Assembly (NCBI GenBank): GCA_964491875.1
Contig: CAZBIC010000014.1
Coordinates: 1-64,000 of the forward strand
DNA: 64,000 bases
DNA from: JADJPG01 sp964491875
GTDB lineage: Bacteria > Verrucomicrobiota > Verrucomicrobiia > Limisphaerales > JADJPG01
Reading direction: 5' to 3'
The notes under the pieces are model-generated. The model worked only from the letters and a program-made list of their open reading frames with translations, did not search any database and was not told where the DNA came from. The position numbers and the translations under genes are program-made. Of this stretch, positions 16,377 to 25,421 are shown piece after piece; position 1 is the stretch's first letter, and the number at the start of each line of letters is the position of its first letter.

Positions 16377-17324
16377 ATGCCTACGACATCCGCACCCGCA
16401 GTGTCCCCCGCGCCTATGAAGCCGGCCGTGCCCCGCGCCTCGCGCAGTCAGCTCGCCATCATGGTCGAGCGCGTCATCGAGGGGCTCGTTTACATCTGCG
16501 GAATCAGCGCCATCATCTTCGTCTTCGGGATCTTCTTCTTCGTCTTCAAGGAAGGCGCTCCCTTTCTCGCGAAACTCAATTTCACGGAGTTCTTCTTCAG
16601 CAAAGAATGGATTCCCACCTCCTCCGTCCAGCCCAAGTACGGCATCGGCGCGCTCGTCGTTGGCACCGTCAGCGTCACTGCGCTCGCCATGTTGATCGCC
16701 GTGCCCTTCGGCCTGGGCGCAGCGGTGTTCGTCTCGGAATTCTGCACCGGCAAAACGAAGGAAACGCTCAAGATCACCATCGAACTGCTCGCGGCGATTC
16801 CCAGCGTTGTGTGGGGCTTCATCGGCCTCAGTGTGATGAGCCCAGTCATCATCAGTGTCTTCCACGTCCCCGTCGGCGTGAACCTGCTCAACGCAGCGCT
16901 GCTCCTCGCCCTCATGAGCGTGCCCATCATGGTCAGCATCGGTGAGGACGCCCTCAAGGCCGTCCCCGACAGCTACCGCGAAGCCGGCATCGCCCTCGGC
17001 GCTACCAAATGGCAGCTCATCTATCGCGTCCTGATTCCCGCCGCGAAGAACGGCCTGCTCGCCGCGGTGCTACTCGGCGTCGGCCGCGCGATCGGCGAGA
17101 CGATGGCCGTGCTGATGGCCACCGGCCACGCCGTAAACATCCCCGATTCCATCTTCGATCCCGTCCGCACGCTCACCGCGACCATCGCGGCCGAACTGGG
17201 CGAAACTTCGCACGGCTCGCCACACTACCAGGTGCTGTTCCTCATCGGCGTCGTGCTGTTCTCCATCACCGCCGTGGTGAACCTCGCCGCCGACTTCATC
17301 GTCAAGGGCATCAAGAGAAAGTAA
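16377..17324 (+). CDS. pstC: Phosphate ABC transporter permease PstC
   Basis: 315 residues with six membrane segments after a 25-residue Pro/Ala-rich cytoplasmic leader. The ABC-permease EAA loop is clear: 'EAGIALGATKWQLIYRVLIP' (about 202-221), followed by 'GRAIGETMAVL'. It forms the membrane channel with PstA, fed by PstS and driven by the PstB ATPases. The next gene begins six bases after its stop. Confidence 0.94.
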   Translation: MPTTSAPAVSPAPMKPAVPRASRSQLAIMVERVIEGLVYICGISAIIFVFGIFFFVFKEGAPFLAKLNFTEFFFSKEWIPTSSVQPKYGIGALVVGTVSVTALAMLIAVPFGLGAAVFVSEFCTGKTKETLKITIELLAAIPSVVWGFIGLSVMSPVIISVFHVPVGVNLLNAALLLALMSVPIMVSIGEDALKAVPDSYREAGIALGATKWQLIYRVLIPAAKNGLLAAVLLGVGRAIGETMAVLMATGHAVNIPDSIFDPVRTLTATIAAELGETSHGSPHYQVLFLIGVVLFSITAVVNLAADFIVKGIKRK

Positions 17325-17330
17325 CGTCGC

Positions 17331-18227
17331 ATGTTCACCGAGACCCCATTCATCCGCAAAAAGAAGCGCAACGAAGTCATCGCGAAGTGCTTCTTTGGAT
17401 TCATGGCCGCGGCCATGGTCATCCCGCTGTTCCTCATCGTCGGCTACATCGTCGTGCAAGGCGCGCCGGCCATCTCGTGGGAATTCCTCACCGAGAACCC
17501 GCGCAGCGGCGGCGCCAAGGGCGGCATCTGGGCGGCCATCGTCGGCACGTTCTACATCGTCTTCTTCTCACTCGCGTTCTCCGCGCCCATCGGCGTACTG
17601 GCGGCCGTTTACCTCAACGAATACGCCACGGAAAACTGGTTCACGCGCATCGTGAACCTTGCCGTCGTGAACCTCGCCGGCGTTCCCTCCATCGTGCACG
17701 GCCTCTTCGGCGTCGGCGCGTTCGTTTACTTCGCGAACTTCAACGACGGCAAGAAATCGATCATTGCCGCCGCGCTCACGCTCGCGGTCATGACGCTGCC
17801 CGTCATCATTGCCTCCACGAAAGAAGCGCTCTCCGCGGTTCCGCGCCAGTTCCGCGAAGCGTGCTGGAACGTCGGTGCCACGCGCTGGCAGGTCATCTGG
17901 AAGATTGTTCTGCCAAACTCCATCAGCGGCATTCTCACCGGCGTCATTCTCCAAGTCAGCCGCACCGCAGGCGAAACCGCCCCCGTGATGCTCACCGGTG
18001 TCGCCACCTACAAATTGCTCGATAGCACAGGGCTGTTCCTCTATCACCCAATCAAGGACCAGTGCATGGCGCTCTCGATGCATCTCTATTACATCGCGAC
18101 GCAGGCCAACAACGTTCCCAAGGCCACGCCCTTCGCCATCGCCACGGTGCTCATCGGCGTGGTGCTCATCGTGAACGCCGCGGCCATCGCCTTCCGCGTG
18201 TATCTCCGCTCCCGGAAGAAGTGGTAA
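17331..18227 (+). CDS. pstA: Phosphate ABC transporter permease PstA
   Basis: 298 residues with about six membrane segments. The EAA motif is 'EACWNVGATRWQVIWKIVLP' (about 178-197), followed by 'SRTAGETAPVMLTGVA', the PstA version of the conserved 'GETAP' turn. It pairs with PstC. Two differing EAA loops facing two differing PstB subunits would allow an ordered heterotetramer, though that pairing is inference. The next gene starts 21 bases downstream. Confidence 0.94.
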   Translation: MFTETPFIRKKKRNEVIAKCFFGFMAAAMVIPLFLIVGYIVVQGAPAISWEFLTENPRSGGAKGGIWAAIVGTFYIVFFSLAFSAPIGVLAAVYLNEYATENWFTRIVNLAVVNLAGVPSIVHGLFGVGAFVYFANFNDGKKSIIAAALTLAVMTLPVIIASTKEALSAVPRQFREACWNVGATRWQVIWKIVLPNSISGILTGVILQVSRTAGETAPVMLTGVATYKLLDSTGLFLYHPIKDQCMALSMHLYYIATQANNVPKATPFAIATVLIGVVLIVNAAAIAFRVYLRSRKKW

Positions 18228-18248
18228 CCATCTCTGCGACCTGACCTC

Positions 18249-19004
18249 ATGACTAAAAAGATTCAAGTCGAGAACCTGCGGACCTTCTACGGCAACAAGG
18301 AGGTTCACCACGGCATCAGCTTCGACATCGAGCAGAACGAAATCTTTGCCATCATCGGCCCCGCGCAATCCGGCAAGACCACCCTGCTCCGCGCCATCAA
18401 CCGCACGCTGGAATTCACGCCCGGCTCCCGCATCACCGGCACGATCAAGGTGGACGGCGAAGACGTGCAGAAGACCCGCGATGTTTACGGCCTGCGCCGC
18501 AAGATCGGCATGGTCGCGCCGCTGCCCGTCGGTTTGCCGCTCACTATTTACGACAACGTCGCCTTCGCCCCTCGCTCCTCCGGCATCAACGACAAAGGCT
18601 TCCTCGACGCGCACGTTGAGAAATGTCTCCGCCAGTCCGCGCTCTGGGATGAAGTAAAGGACCGACTCGATTCGCTCGGCACCAAGCTTTCCGGCGGACA
18701 GCAGCAACGCCTCACCATCGCCCGCGCGCTCTCGCATCAACCCGAGATTCTCTGCCTCGACGAATTCTCCATCGCCATCGACCCCGTCACCACAATGCGC
18801 ATCGAGGACGTCCTAAAGGAACTCAAGAAGGAGATGACGATCATTCTCGTCACCAACCTCGTGCAGCAAGCCCGCCGCCTCGCCGCACGAACCATGTTCC
18901 TCTGGAACGGCGACATCATCGAGCTCGACCGCAACGAAGTGATGTTCTCAGACAACACGAAGGACAAGCGCACCTACGAATACGTGAACGGAATTTTCGG
19001 ATGA
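18249..19004 (+). CDS. pstB: PstB1: phosphate ABC ATPase with degenerate Q- and H-loops
   Basis: 251 residues with the PstB fold. Walker A 'GPAQSGKT' (37-44), signature 'LSGGQQQR' (147-154) and Walker B 'ILCLDE' (167-172) are present. Three normally fixed positions are changed: the Q-loop 'GMVFQRPNP' is here 'GMVAPLPVG' (Gln replaced by Pro91), the Pro after the catalytic Glu is Phe173, and the H-loop His is Asn203 ('ILVTNLVQQA'). It should therefore bind ATP but hydrolyse poorly at its own Walker site, while its intact LSGGQ can complete a partner's site. The next gene, PstB2, has the opposite defect. Its stop overlaps the PstB2 start by four bases (ATGA). Confidence 0.93.
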   Translation: MTKKIQVENLRTFYGNKEVHHGISFDIEQNEIFAIIGPAQSGKTTLLRAINRTLEFTPGSRITGTIKVDGEDVQKTRDVYGLRRKIGMVAPLPVGLPLTIYDNVAFAPRSSGINDKGFLDAHVEKCLRQSALWDEVKDRLDSLGTKLSGGQQQRLTIARALSHQPEILCLDEFSIAIDPVTTMRIEDVLKELKKEMTIILVTNLVQQARRLAARTMFLWNGDIIELDRNEVMFSDNTKDKRTYEYVNGIFG

Positions 19005-19804
19005 CACAACTAGCCTCATCTCCCTCACCGCTGGCCGCCGGCACGAGCTACGGCATCACCACCCGCGACCTCTGCCTGTGGTACGCCAAGTTTCAGGCGT
19101 TGTACAACATCAACGTCAACATCCAGCGCGGCATCATCACCTCCCTGATCGGCCCAAGCGGTTGCGGCAAGACCACCCTGCTGCGCTGCTTCAACCGCGT
19201 GAACGAGCGCTACGGCTACGTCACCACGAAGGGCGAGATCAAACTGCTCGGGAAAAACATCTACGACGCAGACGTCTCGCTCATCGAACTGCGCAAGAGC
19301 GTCGGCATGGTCTTTCAGCGGCCCAATCCCCTGCCCATCTCCGTTTACGAGAATGTTGTCTTCGGCATGCGCATCCACGACGACAAAGGTCTGAGCAAAT
19401 CCGACTACGACGACGCGGTGGAGAAAGCCCTGACCGAAGTCGGCCTTTGGAAGGATCTCAAGGATCGTCTGCAGATGAAGGCCACCGGCCTCCAACTCGA
19501 ACAGCAGCAGAAGCTCTGCATTGCCCGCCTGCTGCCCTTGAAGCCCGAGATCATCCTGATGGACGAACCGTGCAGCGCGCTCGATGTCGGCGGCACGCGC
19601 GCCATTGAGGAACTGATGTTCGCGCTCAAGGGCCGTTACACCATCGTCATCGTCACGCACAACATGGCGCAAGCCCGCCGCGCCAGCGACGAATGCATCT
19701 TCATGCTCATGGGCGAACTCATCGAGCACACGCTGACCACCGAGATGTTTGTCACGCCCAAGAATCAAAAAACCGCGGAATACATCGAAGGCCGCTACGG
19801 CTGA
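19001..19804 (+). CDS. pstB: PstB2: phosphate ABC ATPase with degenerate signature motif
   Basis: 267 residues, with a longer N-terminus than PstB1. Walker A 'GPSGCGKT' (51-58), Q-loop 'GMVFQRPNPLP' (Gln106), Walker B 'IILMDEP' (184-190, Glu189) and H-loop His220 ('VIVTHNMAQA') are all canonical. The ABC signature is not: LSGGQ is replaced by 'LQLEQ' (164-168). A homodimer would lack any proper signature, whereas a dimer with PstB1 gives one complete site (PstB2 Walker motifs, PstB1 LSGGQ) and one degenerate site. This is the logic of asymmetric heterodimeric ABC proteins. Translationally coupled to PstB1 by ATGA overlap. Confidence 0.93.
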   Translation: MTQLASSPSPLAAGTSYGITTRDLCLWYAKFQALYNINVNIQRGIITSLIGPSGCGKTTLLRCFNRVNERYGYVTTKGEIKLLGKNIYDADVSLIELRKSVGMVFQRPNPLPISVYENVVFGMRIHDDKGLSKSDYDDAVEKALTEVGLWKDLKDRLQMKATGLQLEQQQKLCIARLLPLKPEIILMDEPCSALDVGGTRAIEELMFALKGRYTIVIVTHNMAQARRASDECIFMLMGELIEHTLTTEMFVTPKNQKTAEYIEGRYG

Positions 19805-19843
19805 TTCTTACGCTTCAGCCCTCGCGCCGCCGGAATGGTAATC

Positions 19844-20323
19844 ATGACTACGAGCGGACCATCGGAAACCAGAGAGACACTCGTCTCCTTGGACGAGGAC
19901 TCCGCGGTCACCGTCCTCCAGCACCTCGAATCCGAACGGGGAAAGATGTTCACCGAATCGGATTATCGCGAGATGCGCAGCGCGGTCCTCGATGAAATCG
20001 CCCACGGCGCGCGCATCCGGCCCTTCACCCTGTTCACTTTTGCCGTCATCCTGCTTGGCCTTGGAGCAATGGTTGCGGTTGGTGTGGTCACCTTCAAGGA
20101 TACTCGCGATCACACGCTCACCATCGTCAGCAGCATCGCCCTGATCGCTGCCGCGTATTTCTTCTGGAACGTCCTGAACGGCGTAAAGAACGACGCCTAC
20201 CGCTCCATCGACGCGCGCCTCGAAGAATTGAAACAGCTGCAACGTCACCGTCTGATCTCCGACGAAGAGTTCAACGACATCCAGGCCCACATCCTCATGG
20301 CCCGCCAGCGCGCCTCCCAATAA
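19844..20323 (+). CDS. Small membrane protein with SHOCT-like C-terminus
   Basis: 159 residues from the ATG at 19844, preceded by GGA at proper distance; an ATG at 19835 would add three. A soluble N-terminal part (about 55 residues) is followed by two membrane helices (about 58-80 and 90-110) and a cytoplasmic tail. The tail has 'LEELKQLQRHRLISDEEFNDIQAHIL', which reads like a SHOCT motif (short C-terminal domain with 'L..L..qG.Is..EFe..Ka.iL'). It starts 39 bases after pstB2 and likely belongs to the operon. No function is known; an accessory role for the Pst complex is only suggested by position. Confidence 0.6.
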   Translation: MTTSGPSETRETLVSLDEDSAVTVLQHLESERGKMFTESDYREMRSAVLDEIAHGARIRPFTLFTFAVILLGLGAMVAVGVVTFKDTRDHTLTIVSSIALIAAAYFFWNVLNGVKNDAYRSIDARLEELKQLQRHRLISDEEFNDIQAHILMARQRASQ

Positions 20324-20534
20324 GGCATTGCGCAATCTGGCTCCTGAGGTTCCCTTCCGCTTCCCGACGTTCCGATTCTCCACGATGCGGACCGGATTGC
20401 CCCTCGATCGAGCTCACCTCTTAGGACGGGCGCCAAAAATTCCACCTCCCATGTCTCGCAGTCTGGTCCGCCACAGTTTCGCTCGCCACGCCAGCATCCA
20501 GGATGGAAAGCTTCGGCCACGCACACTCATTCAA

Positions 20535-21236
20535 ATGAAGATTTCCTCCACTAAAACGGCCCTTCGCCTCTCTCAGCACGGCGTCGTGATCAGTGAGATG
20601 CGAACGTCACCCGGCCCGACCCACAGTGTTTTTGATGTGCTGGCCTCACTGATTGTCATCCTCAAACCGACCGGTCGTGTCGGAGTAATGGGCTTCGCCG
20701 GTGGCGGCATGATGGCGCCGCTTCGAGCCTTGGGATGCAGCTCCACCATTCACTCCGTCGATCTCGATCGCTCCGGCTTCGATCTCTTTCACAAACATTG
20801 CAGCAGCTGGGCGGGCCCAGTGGACTGGAGCCATTCGGACGCCGCGGAGTGGCTGAGGCAGCAACCGCGCACCTTTGATTTGTTGATGGACGATTTATCC
20901 ATCCCCGAGAACGGCGACGTCTTCAAACCCTCCATCTCGTGGGGCACCTTGCCAAAACTGATTCGCTCGCGTTTGCAGCCGGATGGGATCGCTGTCTTCA
21001 ACCTGCTGAAGCCTCCGCAAGGTTCCTGGGATTCGCACCTGCAAAAGATCACCGCTGAGTTCCGGATCGCGCTGGTAGTTCACCTCGACCGGTTTGAGAA
21101 CCGCATTCTCATCGCCGGACGAAACCTGCCCTCCGCCCGCACTCTCGGGTCGTTGGTGCGAACTCACCTGGCGAAACTGCGTTCGACCCAGGCGAAGGAG
21201 ATCCACATCCGGAGCTACACTCCCAAGGTCGGGTAA
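20535..21236 (+). CDS. Spermidine-synthase-like / SAM-dependent methyltransferase-fold protein
   Basis: 233 residues from the ATG at 20535; the frame is open to 20328 with another ATG at 20451, but the extra part has no pattern. A Rossmann-like core is visible: 'RVGVMGFAGGGMMAPLRALG' (glycine-rich loop), 'IHSVDLDRSGFDLFHKHC' (acidic residue after strand 2), 'FDLLMDDLSIPENGDVFKP' and 'LQPDGIAVFNLLKP'. This resembles the spermidine synthase family, but the catalytic Asp of the 'D..D...P' loop cannot be assigned. Its last 22 bases overlap the 3' end of the convergent amidase gene. The substrate is unknown. Confidence 0.6.
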   Translation: MKISSTKTALRLSQHGVVISEMRTSPGPTHSVFDVLASLIVILKPTGRVGVMGFAGGGMMAPLRALGCSSTIHSVDLDRSGFDLFHKHCSSWAGPVDWSHSDAAEWLRQQPRTFDLLMDDLSIPENGDVFKPSISWGTLPKLIRSRLQPDGIAVFNLLKPPQGSWDSHLQKITAEFRIALVVHLDRFENRILIAGRNLPSARTLGSLVRTHLAKLRSTQAKEIHIRSYTPKVG

Positions 21237-22795
21237 AACTTCGGCACCAGCCGCGTCTTTGACCGCTGTTCAAAAGCGTACGCCACTTTGAACAGCGTTC
21301 CTTCGCTCCACGCCCGGCCAAAGAACGAAATCCCGATCGGCAATCCCGCGTGCTGGCCTGCCGGCACCGTAATGCTGGGATAGCCCGCGACCGCCGCCGG
21401 ACTCGAACTCCCGCCTTCACCGCGATCGCCGTAGAGATAATCAATCGTGCCGGCCGGACCCGACGTCGGCGCCACGATCGCGTCGAGGCGATGCTCGTTC
21501 ATCACCGCGTCGATGCCTTCTTTGCCCGCAAGACGCTTCGATTTCTCCAGCGCCTCCAAATACTCCGGCTCAGTGAGCGGACCTTTGTCGCGCGAGCGAA
21601 TCATCGTTTCCTGACCAAACGTCGTCAGCTCCCGCTCGCGATTACGTTCATTGAACGCGATGACGTCGTCGATGTTCCGCACGGGAGCCCTCGGACCAAG
21701 CGATGCCAGATAACGATTCAGCCCGTCCTTGAACTCATAGAGCAGCACCTGCATCTCGGCGGCGCCGAACTGCCCGTGCGTTGGCAACTCCGCGGGATCG
21801 ATGATCTCCGCGCCCGCGGACTTCATCAAATCGATCGCTTGATTGAGAACCGCCGTCGCTTTCGCGCTGCGTCCGAAGAATTTTCTCGCGACACCAATCC
21901 TCGCGCCATTCAAACCGTTCACGTCGAGGTAACGCGTGTAATCCTCCGGCTTCGAACGCGCCGTGGCCGAATCCCGTACGTCCGCGCCTGCCAGCAACCC
22001 CAGCACGACCGCCGCATCCGTCACGGTCCGCGTCATCGGACCCGCCGTATCCTGACTGTGCGCGATGGGAATGATTCCCGCACGACTGATGAGCCCCAGC
22101 GTTGGCTTGAGCCCGACGATGCCGCAGTGCGACGCCGGAGAAACAATGGAGCCATCCGTCTCCGTGCCGATGGCGAACGCGCAAAGATTCGCCGAAACCG
22201 CCACCGCCGAACCGGAGCTAGAGCCAGACGGATTGCGATCCAGCACATAGGGATTCCGCGTCTGTCCGCCGCGACCGCTCCAGCCGCTGGTCGAGCGATC
22301 ACCACGAAAGTTCGCCCACTCACTCAGATTCGTTTTGCCGAGAATGACCGCACCCGCCTCGCGGAGCTTGCGCGCCACAGTTGCGTCCTGCGGCGCGATG
22401 GAACCGACCAAGGCCAGCGATCCAGCGGTCGTCATCATGCGATCGCGCGTGTCGATGTTGTCCTTCAACAACACCGGGATGCCGTGCAACGGACCACGCG
22501 GCCCCTTCGCTTCTCGTTCCGCATCGAGCTGTCGCGCGATGTCGAGCGCGTCTGGATTCAGTTCAATGACGGAGTTCAACTTCGGCCCGGCCCCGTCGAT
22601 CTGCGCGATGCGTTCAAGGTAAGCCTTGGTCAGAGCCACCGTCTTCAGGCGCCCGCTCGTCATCGCTTCCTGAAGTTGCGGAATCGTCGCTTCCTCCACG
22701 GCGAATGCGCGACTTTCGCGAACGGCCGCGCAGCCATCGAACAGCAGCGGAACGGCAGCGACGGAACTGAGCTTGATGAATTCGCGACGGTTCAT
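21215..22795 (-). CDS. Exported amidase (amidase-signature family)
   Basis: 526 residues. The leader 'MNRREFIKLSSVAAVPLLF' looks like a Tat-type signal (RREFI-K), and a 'FDGCA' Cys could be lipidated. The amidase-signature triad is present: Lys in 'GIPVLLKDNID', cis-Ser in 'NPSGSSSGSAVAV' and nucleophilic Ser in 'TETDGSIVSPA'. Such enzymes hydrolyse amides (e.g. GatA-like or peptide amidases); a GatB/GatC partner is absent, and the export signal argues against tRNA amidation. It is the last gene of the hydrolase unit, 10 bases after the MGH1-like glycosidase. Confidence 0.9.
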   Translation of the reverse strand: MNRREFIKLSSVAAVPLLFDGCAAVRESRAFAVEEATIPQLQEAMTSGRLKTVALTKAYLERIAQIDGAGPKLNSVIELNPDALDIARQLDAEREAKGPRGPLHGIPVLLKDNIDTRDRMMTTAGSLALVGSIAPQDATVARKLREAGAVILGKTNLSEWANFRGDRSTSGWSGRGGQTRNPYVLDRNPSGSSSGSAVAVSANLCAFAIGTETDGSIVSPASHCGIVGLKPTLGLISRAGIIPIAHSQDTAGPMTRTVTDAAVVLGLLAGADVRDSATARSKPEDYTRYLDVNGLNGARIGVARKFFGRSAKATAVLNQAIDLMKSAGAEIIDPAELPTHGQFGAAEMQVLLYEFKDGLNRYLASLGPRAPVRNIDDVIAFNERNRERELTTFGQETMIRSRDKGPLTEPEYLEALEKSKRLAGKEGIDAVMNEHRLDAIVAPTSGPAGTIDYLYGDRGEGGSSSPAAVAGYPSITVPAGQHAGLPIGISFFGRAWSEGTLFKVAYAFEQRSKTRLVPKFYPTLGV

Positions 22796-22805
22796 GGCGG
22801 TACCT

Positions 22806-25421
22806 TTACTCCTTCCAAAGTTCCAGTTCCGTCACGCCGCTCCGCGCCTTGCCCTTGTGCGTGAAGAGCACTCGGACTTTGGACGCGGAAACTTTGCCAA
22901 ACGTAACCGTGTTCATCGCGCCGCCGGTTGGCAGCGCCGGGGACTTCACTTGATTCGCCGCGTCACGCCACTGGCCGTCGGCAAAATACTGTACCGTGTA
23001 GTCCGCGGGAGCCTGCACGCCACCGCGGTCGTCGAAGATGTAAAGCTCCGCGCGACTCACTTCCTTCGGCTCCGCGAACTCGACTTCCAGCCAGTCGTTG
23101 GAGTTCGTTGAGCCGTAGCTCGTCCAGCGATTCACCGGCGTGGTTTTGTAAATGATGCGACCGTCAATAGCGCTCTTCGGCACGCCACCATAAACGTCCG
23201 AATGCGACGCGCTCACTTTCGGGAATCCCTGGCCGGTCGGGTTGTAAGCAAGATTCCCGGGCTTCGCGGGCGGCGCAACATACGGCCGCGTTCCATCTCC
23301 CCACGCTTCGAACTCGGATAACCCCGTGAAGCCGCCATTTGCATGAGTGAAGGTGGCGCGCAGCTTCCGAATCTCGCGCGCGGCGAATTGGATGGTATTT
23401 GGCCGATGGCCCGCGGGCGTTTGCAGCACGCGATTCTGATCAGAAATCGTCTGCCAACTCGAACCATCGTGGAACTCGAGCGTGAAACCGGCCGGCGCTA
23501 CAACCTTCGTGGCTTCGTTCCGCGGATTAGTCACAGAATCGGAATCGTCGAGGATGTAGAGCTTCACCGTGTCAATGCGACGCGCCGTTCCGAAATCGAT
23601 CTCGATGGAATCGCTCGCATTGCTGGAACCAACGGCAGTCCAGCGATTCGGCGGATGGATGGTGTACCAGTAATTGCCGTCGTTGACCTTATCGAGCGAC
23701 GACTTCGGTGCCGTGAACGTCGCAATGACGCGCGGATAATAATCACCATCGTTGTTTACCGCGAAGTTCATGCGGTGAAGCGCCGAACTCCGATTCGCCC
23801 CGGCGGCAACTGCGTCGCTCGCCGACGGAAGCTTCGCCGCGATCTTGCCGAGTTGATTCAAAGAGGCCAACTCGCGTCCGTCCGCCAACACGCGCAGCCC
23901 TGCGCCCTTCCCGTAGCGGGAATCGTCCTTATCCCAAATGATGCTCAGGCGATGACCGCGATACGGCACGTCATCGAGCGCGAAGTAACTCCACTCCTTC
24001 GGCGCGAGCGGATCGATCTCCAGCACGTCATCATCGCGAGTCTTCAGACCAACCAGTCCGGTAATGATCAAGTCGTTGAAACTGCTGTGCAGGTAATGCT
24101 CGCTATGATTGTAGCCGTCGTGTCCCTCGAAAGATCCTGTGTCCGGATGCAACGCCTCGGCGAGATAGGGACGGCCATCCTTGCGATGCGAGACGGCGAA
24201 GATTCGCAGAAGCTTGGCGTAGTCCGCTCGCGAGACGTAACTCTGCTGATAATTGTGCAGTACGTTCGCGAGGGCCTTGAGCGTCTGCGCCGTGGCGTAG
24301 GGCCAGGACTGGCCGCTCCACCAACAACAGGATTTCTGGAGCAGGAACTGAGGATCGCGCCGCTCCACCGTAGTGGGACCAAACGGCGCGTAGAAGTAAT
24401 CAGGGTCCATCAAGAACTTCCACGCCACCTCGCGCCCCGGATCAGGAAGATTGAACTGCCACGGAATGTAGGCGTGAAGCTCGCGTCCATGCGGGCTGCC
24501 GGCGAACTTGCCCGATTGGTAGGTCAGCGTGTGTTTCTTCATCACGTTGCCGTCCTTGTCGGTTTCATCGCGCATCGACATCGGGAAATAAAATTCGCGC
24601 TTCGGATCCCAGAGCAGCGCCTGAAGCTTTTCTTTGATCGACGCCGCCTTGGCTTCGTATGTCTTCGCAGTCTCGGTTTCCCCAGCCAGTCGCGCCACCT
24701 TCGCGATGGCCAGCGCGTCCGCCCACATGTAGGCATTGAAGCCCGGACGATAGCCGTTCGCGCCGCGGAGAATGTCCTTCGTCTGCCGGCTGTTGATGTT
24801 GAACTCCATACCGTCGTCGTGGCCGTTCTGCCAGAAGAGACCGACCTCCTTCACGAACTGCCGCTTCTCCCAGCCTTCGAAGTTCTTGATCAAGTCCGGC
24901 AACAGATCCTCCACGAACGCGTCATCGGGATGCACCTGGTGCACGGACCAGATGCCGTCCGTCAGCCAGCAGCCGTAGTTGCGCGGCTGCGCGCCCGGCG
25001 TGCGAAACCAGTAGCGCGAGTAGTCGCGCCCCATCGTCGCGTCACGCAACCAGCGCACCTCGTAGAGTTGATGCCCGACCGGACAACTGATTGCGCCGTA
25101 TGCGCCGCTCCAGAACGGACGATCGATGAACTCCGTGAAACTGTAGCCGCTGTTCGGCGAGCCGTAAGTGAGATGTTTGGTGATGAGTTCCCAGCGATAG
25201 TAGTAGGTGGTGACAATCTCTGCGTCCGGGCATTCGAAGAACGGAATGTTGGCCTTGAACCAGTCGAAATCGCGATTATCCCACCACGAGTGCGCGGCGA
25301 GGGCTTTGTCTTTGTCGAGAACGGCACTCACCGCTCGCGGCGCGAGGCTCAAAGCGCCAATCGCCAAACTCCAAACCGCCAGCAGCAGCCAGCCCCGAGT
25401 CACACACACGCTCGTTTTCAT
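22806..25421 (-). CDS. Exported MGH1-like glycosidase with two F5/8 type C (discoidin) modules
   Basis: 871 residues. A signal peptide at 1-33 ('LAPRAVSA') precedes an (alpha/alpha)6-barrel glycosidase domain (about 40-520). Its motifs include 'YYYRWELITKHL', 'RWLRDATMGRDYSRYWF', 'LFWQNGHDDGMEFNINSR', 'CCWWSGQSWPYATAQTL' and 'EALHPDTGSFEGHDGYNHSEHYLHSSFNDLI', as in mannosylglycerate-hydrolase-like and related families. Two F5/8C carbohydrate-binding modules follow (about 565-715 and 730-871), both with 'NRWT..GS.N..D..E..F' starts. The start overlaps the stop of the upstream S9 peptidase by four bases (ATGA). It presumably trims branched polysaccharide at or outside the cell; the specificity is not determinable. 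Confidence 0.87.
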   Translation of the reverse strand: MKTSVCVTRGWLLLAVWSLAIGALSLAPRAVSAVLDKDKALAAHSWWDNRDFDWFKANIPFFECPDAEIVTTYYYRWELITKHLTYGSPNSGYSFTEFIDRPFWSGAYGAISCPVGHQLYEVRWLRDATMGRDYSRYWFRTPGAQPRNYGCWLTDGIWSVHQVHPDDAFVEDLLPDLIKNFEGWEKRQFVKEVGLFWQNGHDDGMEFNINSRQTKDILRGANGYRPGFNAYMWADALAIAKVARLAGETETAKTYEAKAASIKEKLQALLWDPKREFYFPMSMRDETDKDGNVMKKHTLTYQSGKFAGSPHGRELHAYIPWQFNLPDPGREVAWKFLMDPDYFYAPFGPTTVERRDPQFLLQKSCCWWSGQSWPYATAQTLKALANVLHNYQQSYVSRADYAKLLRIFAVSHRKDGRPYLAEALHPDTGSFEGHDGYNHSEHYLHSSFNDLIITGLVGLKTRDDDVLEIDPLAPKEWSYFALDDVPYRGHRLSIIWDKDDSRYGKGAGLRVLADGRELASLNQLGKIAAKLPSASDAVAAGANRSSALHRMNFAVNNDGDYYPRVIATFTAPKSSLDKVNDGNYWYTIHPPNRWTAVGSSNASDSIEIDFGTARRIDTVKLYILDDSDSVTNPRNEATKVVAPAGFTLEFHDGSSWQTISDQNRVLQTPAGHRPNTIQFAAREIRKLRATFTHANGGFTGLSEFEAWGDGTRPYVAPPAKPGNLAYNPTGQGFPKVSASHSDVYGGVPKSAIDGRIIYKTTPVNRWTSYGSTNSNDWLEVEFAEPKEVSRAELYIFDDRGGVQAPADYTVQYFADGQWRDAANQVKSPALPTGGAMNTVTFGKVSASKVRVLFTHKGKARSGVTELELWKE

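Noticed and set aside
15477..16865. Minus-strand open frame of 462 codons spanning pstS and pstC
   Set aside because: It is extremely Asp/Glu/Gly-rich and crosses two certain genes.
18249..19004. PstB1 as a decaying pseudogene
   Set aside because: The frame is intact, Walker A/B and LSGGQ are perfect, and the lesions mirror those of PstB2, which fits function rather than decay.
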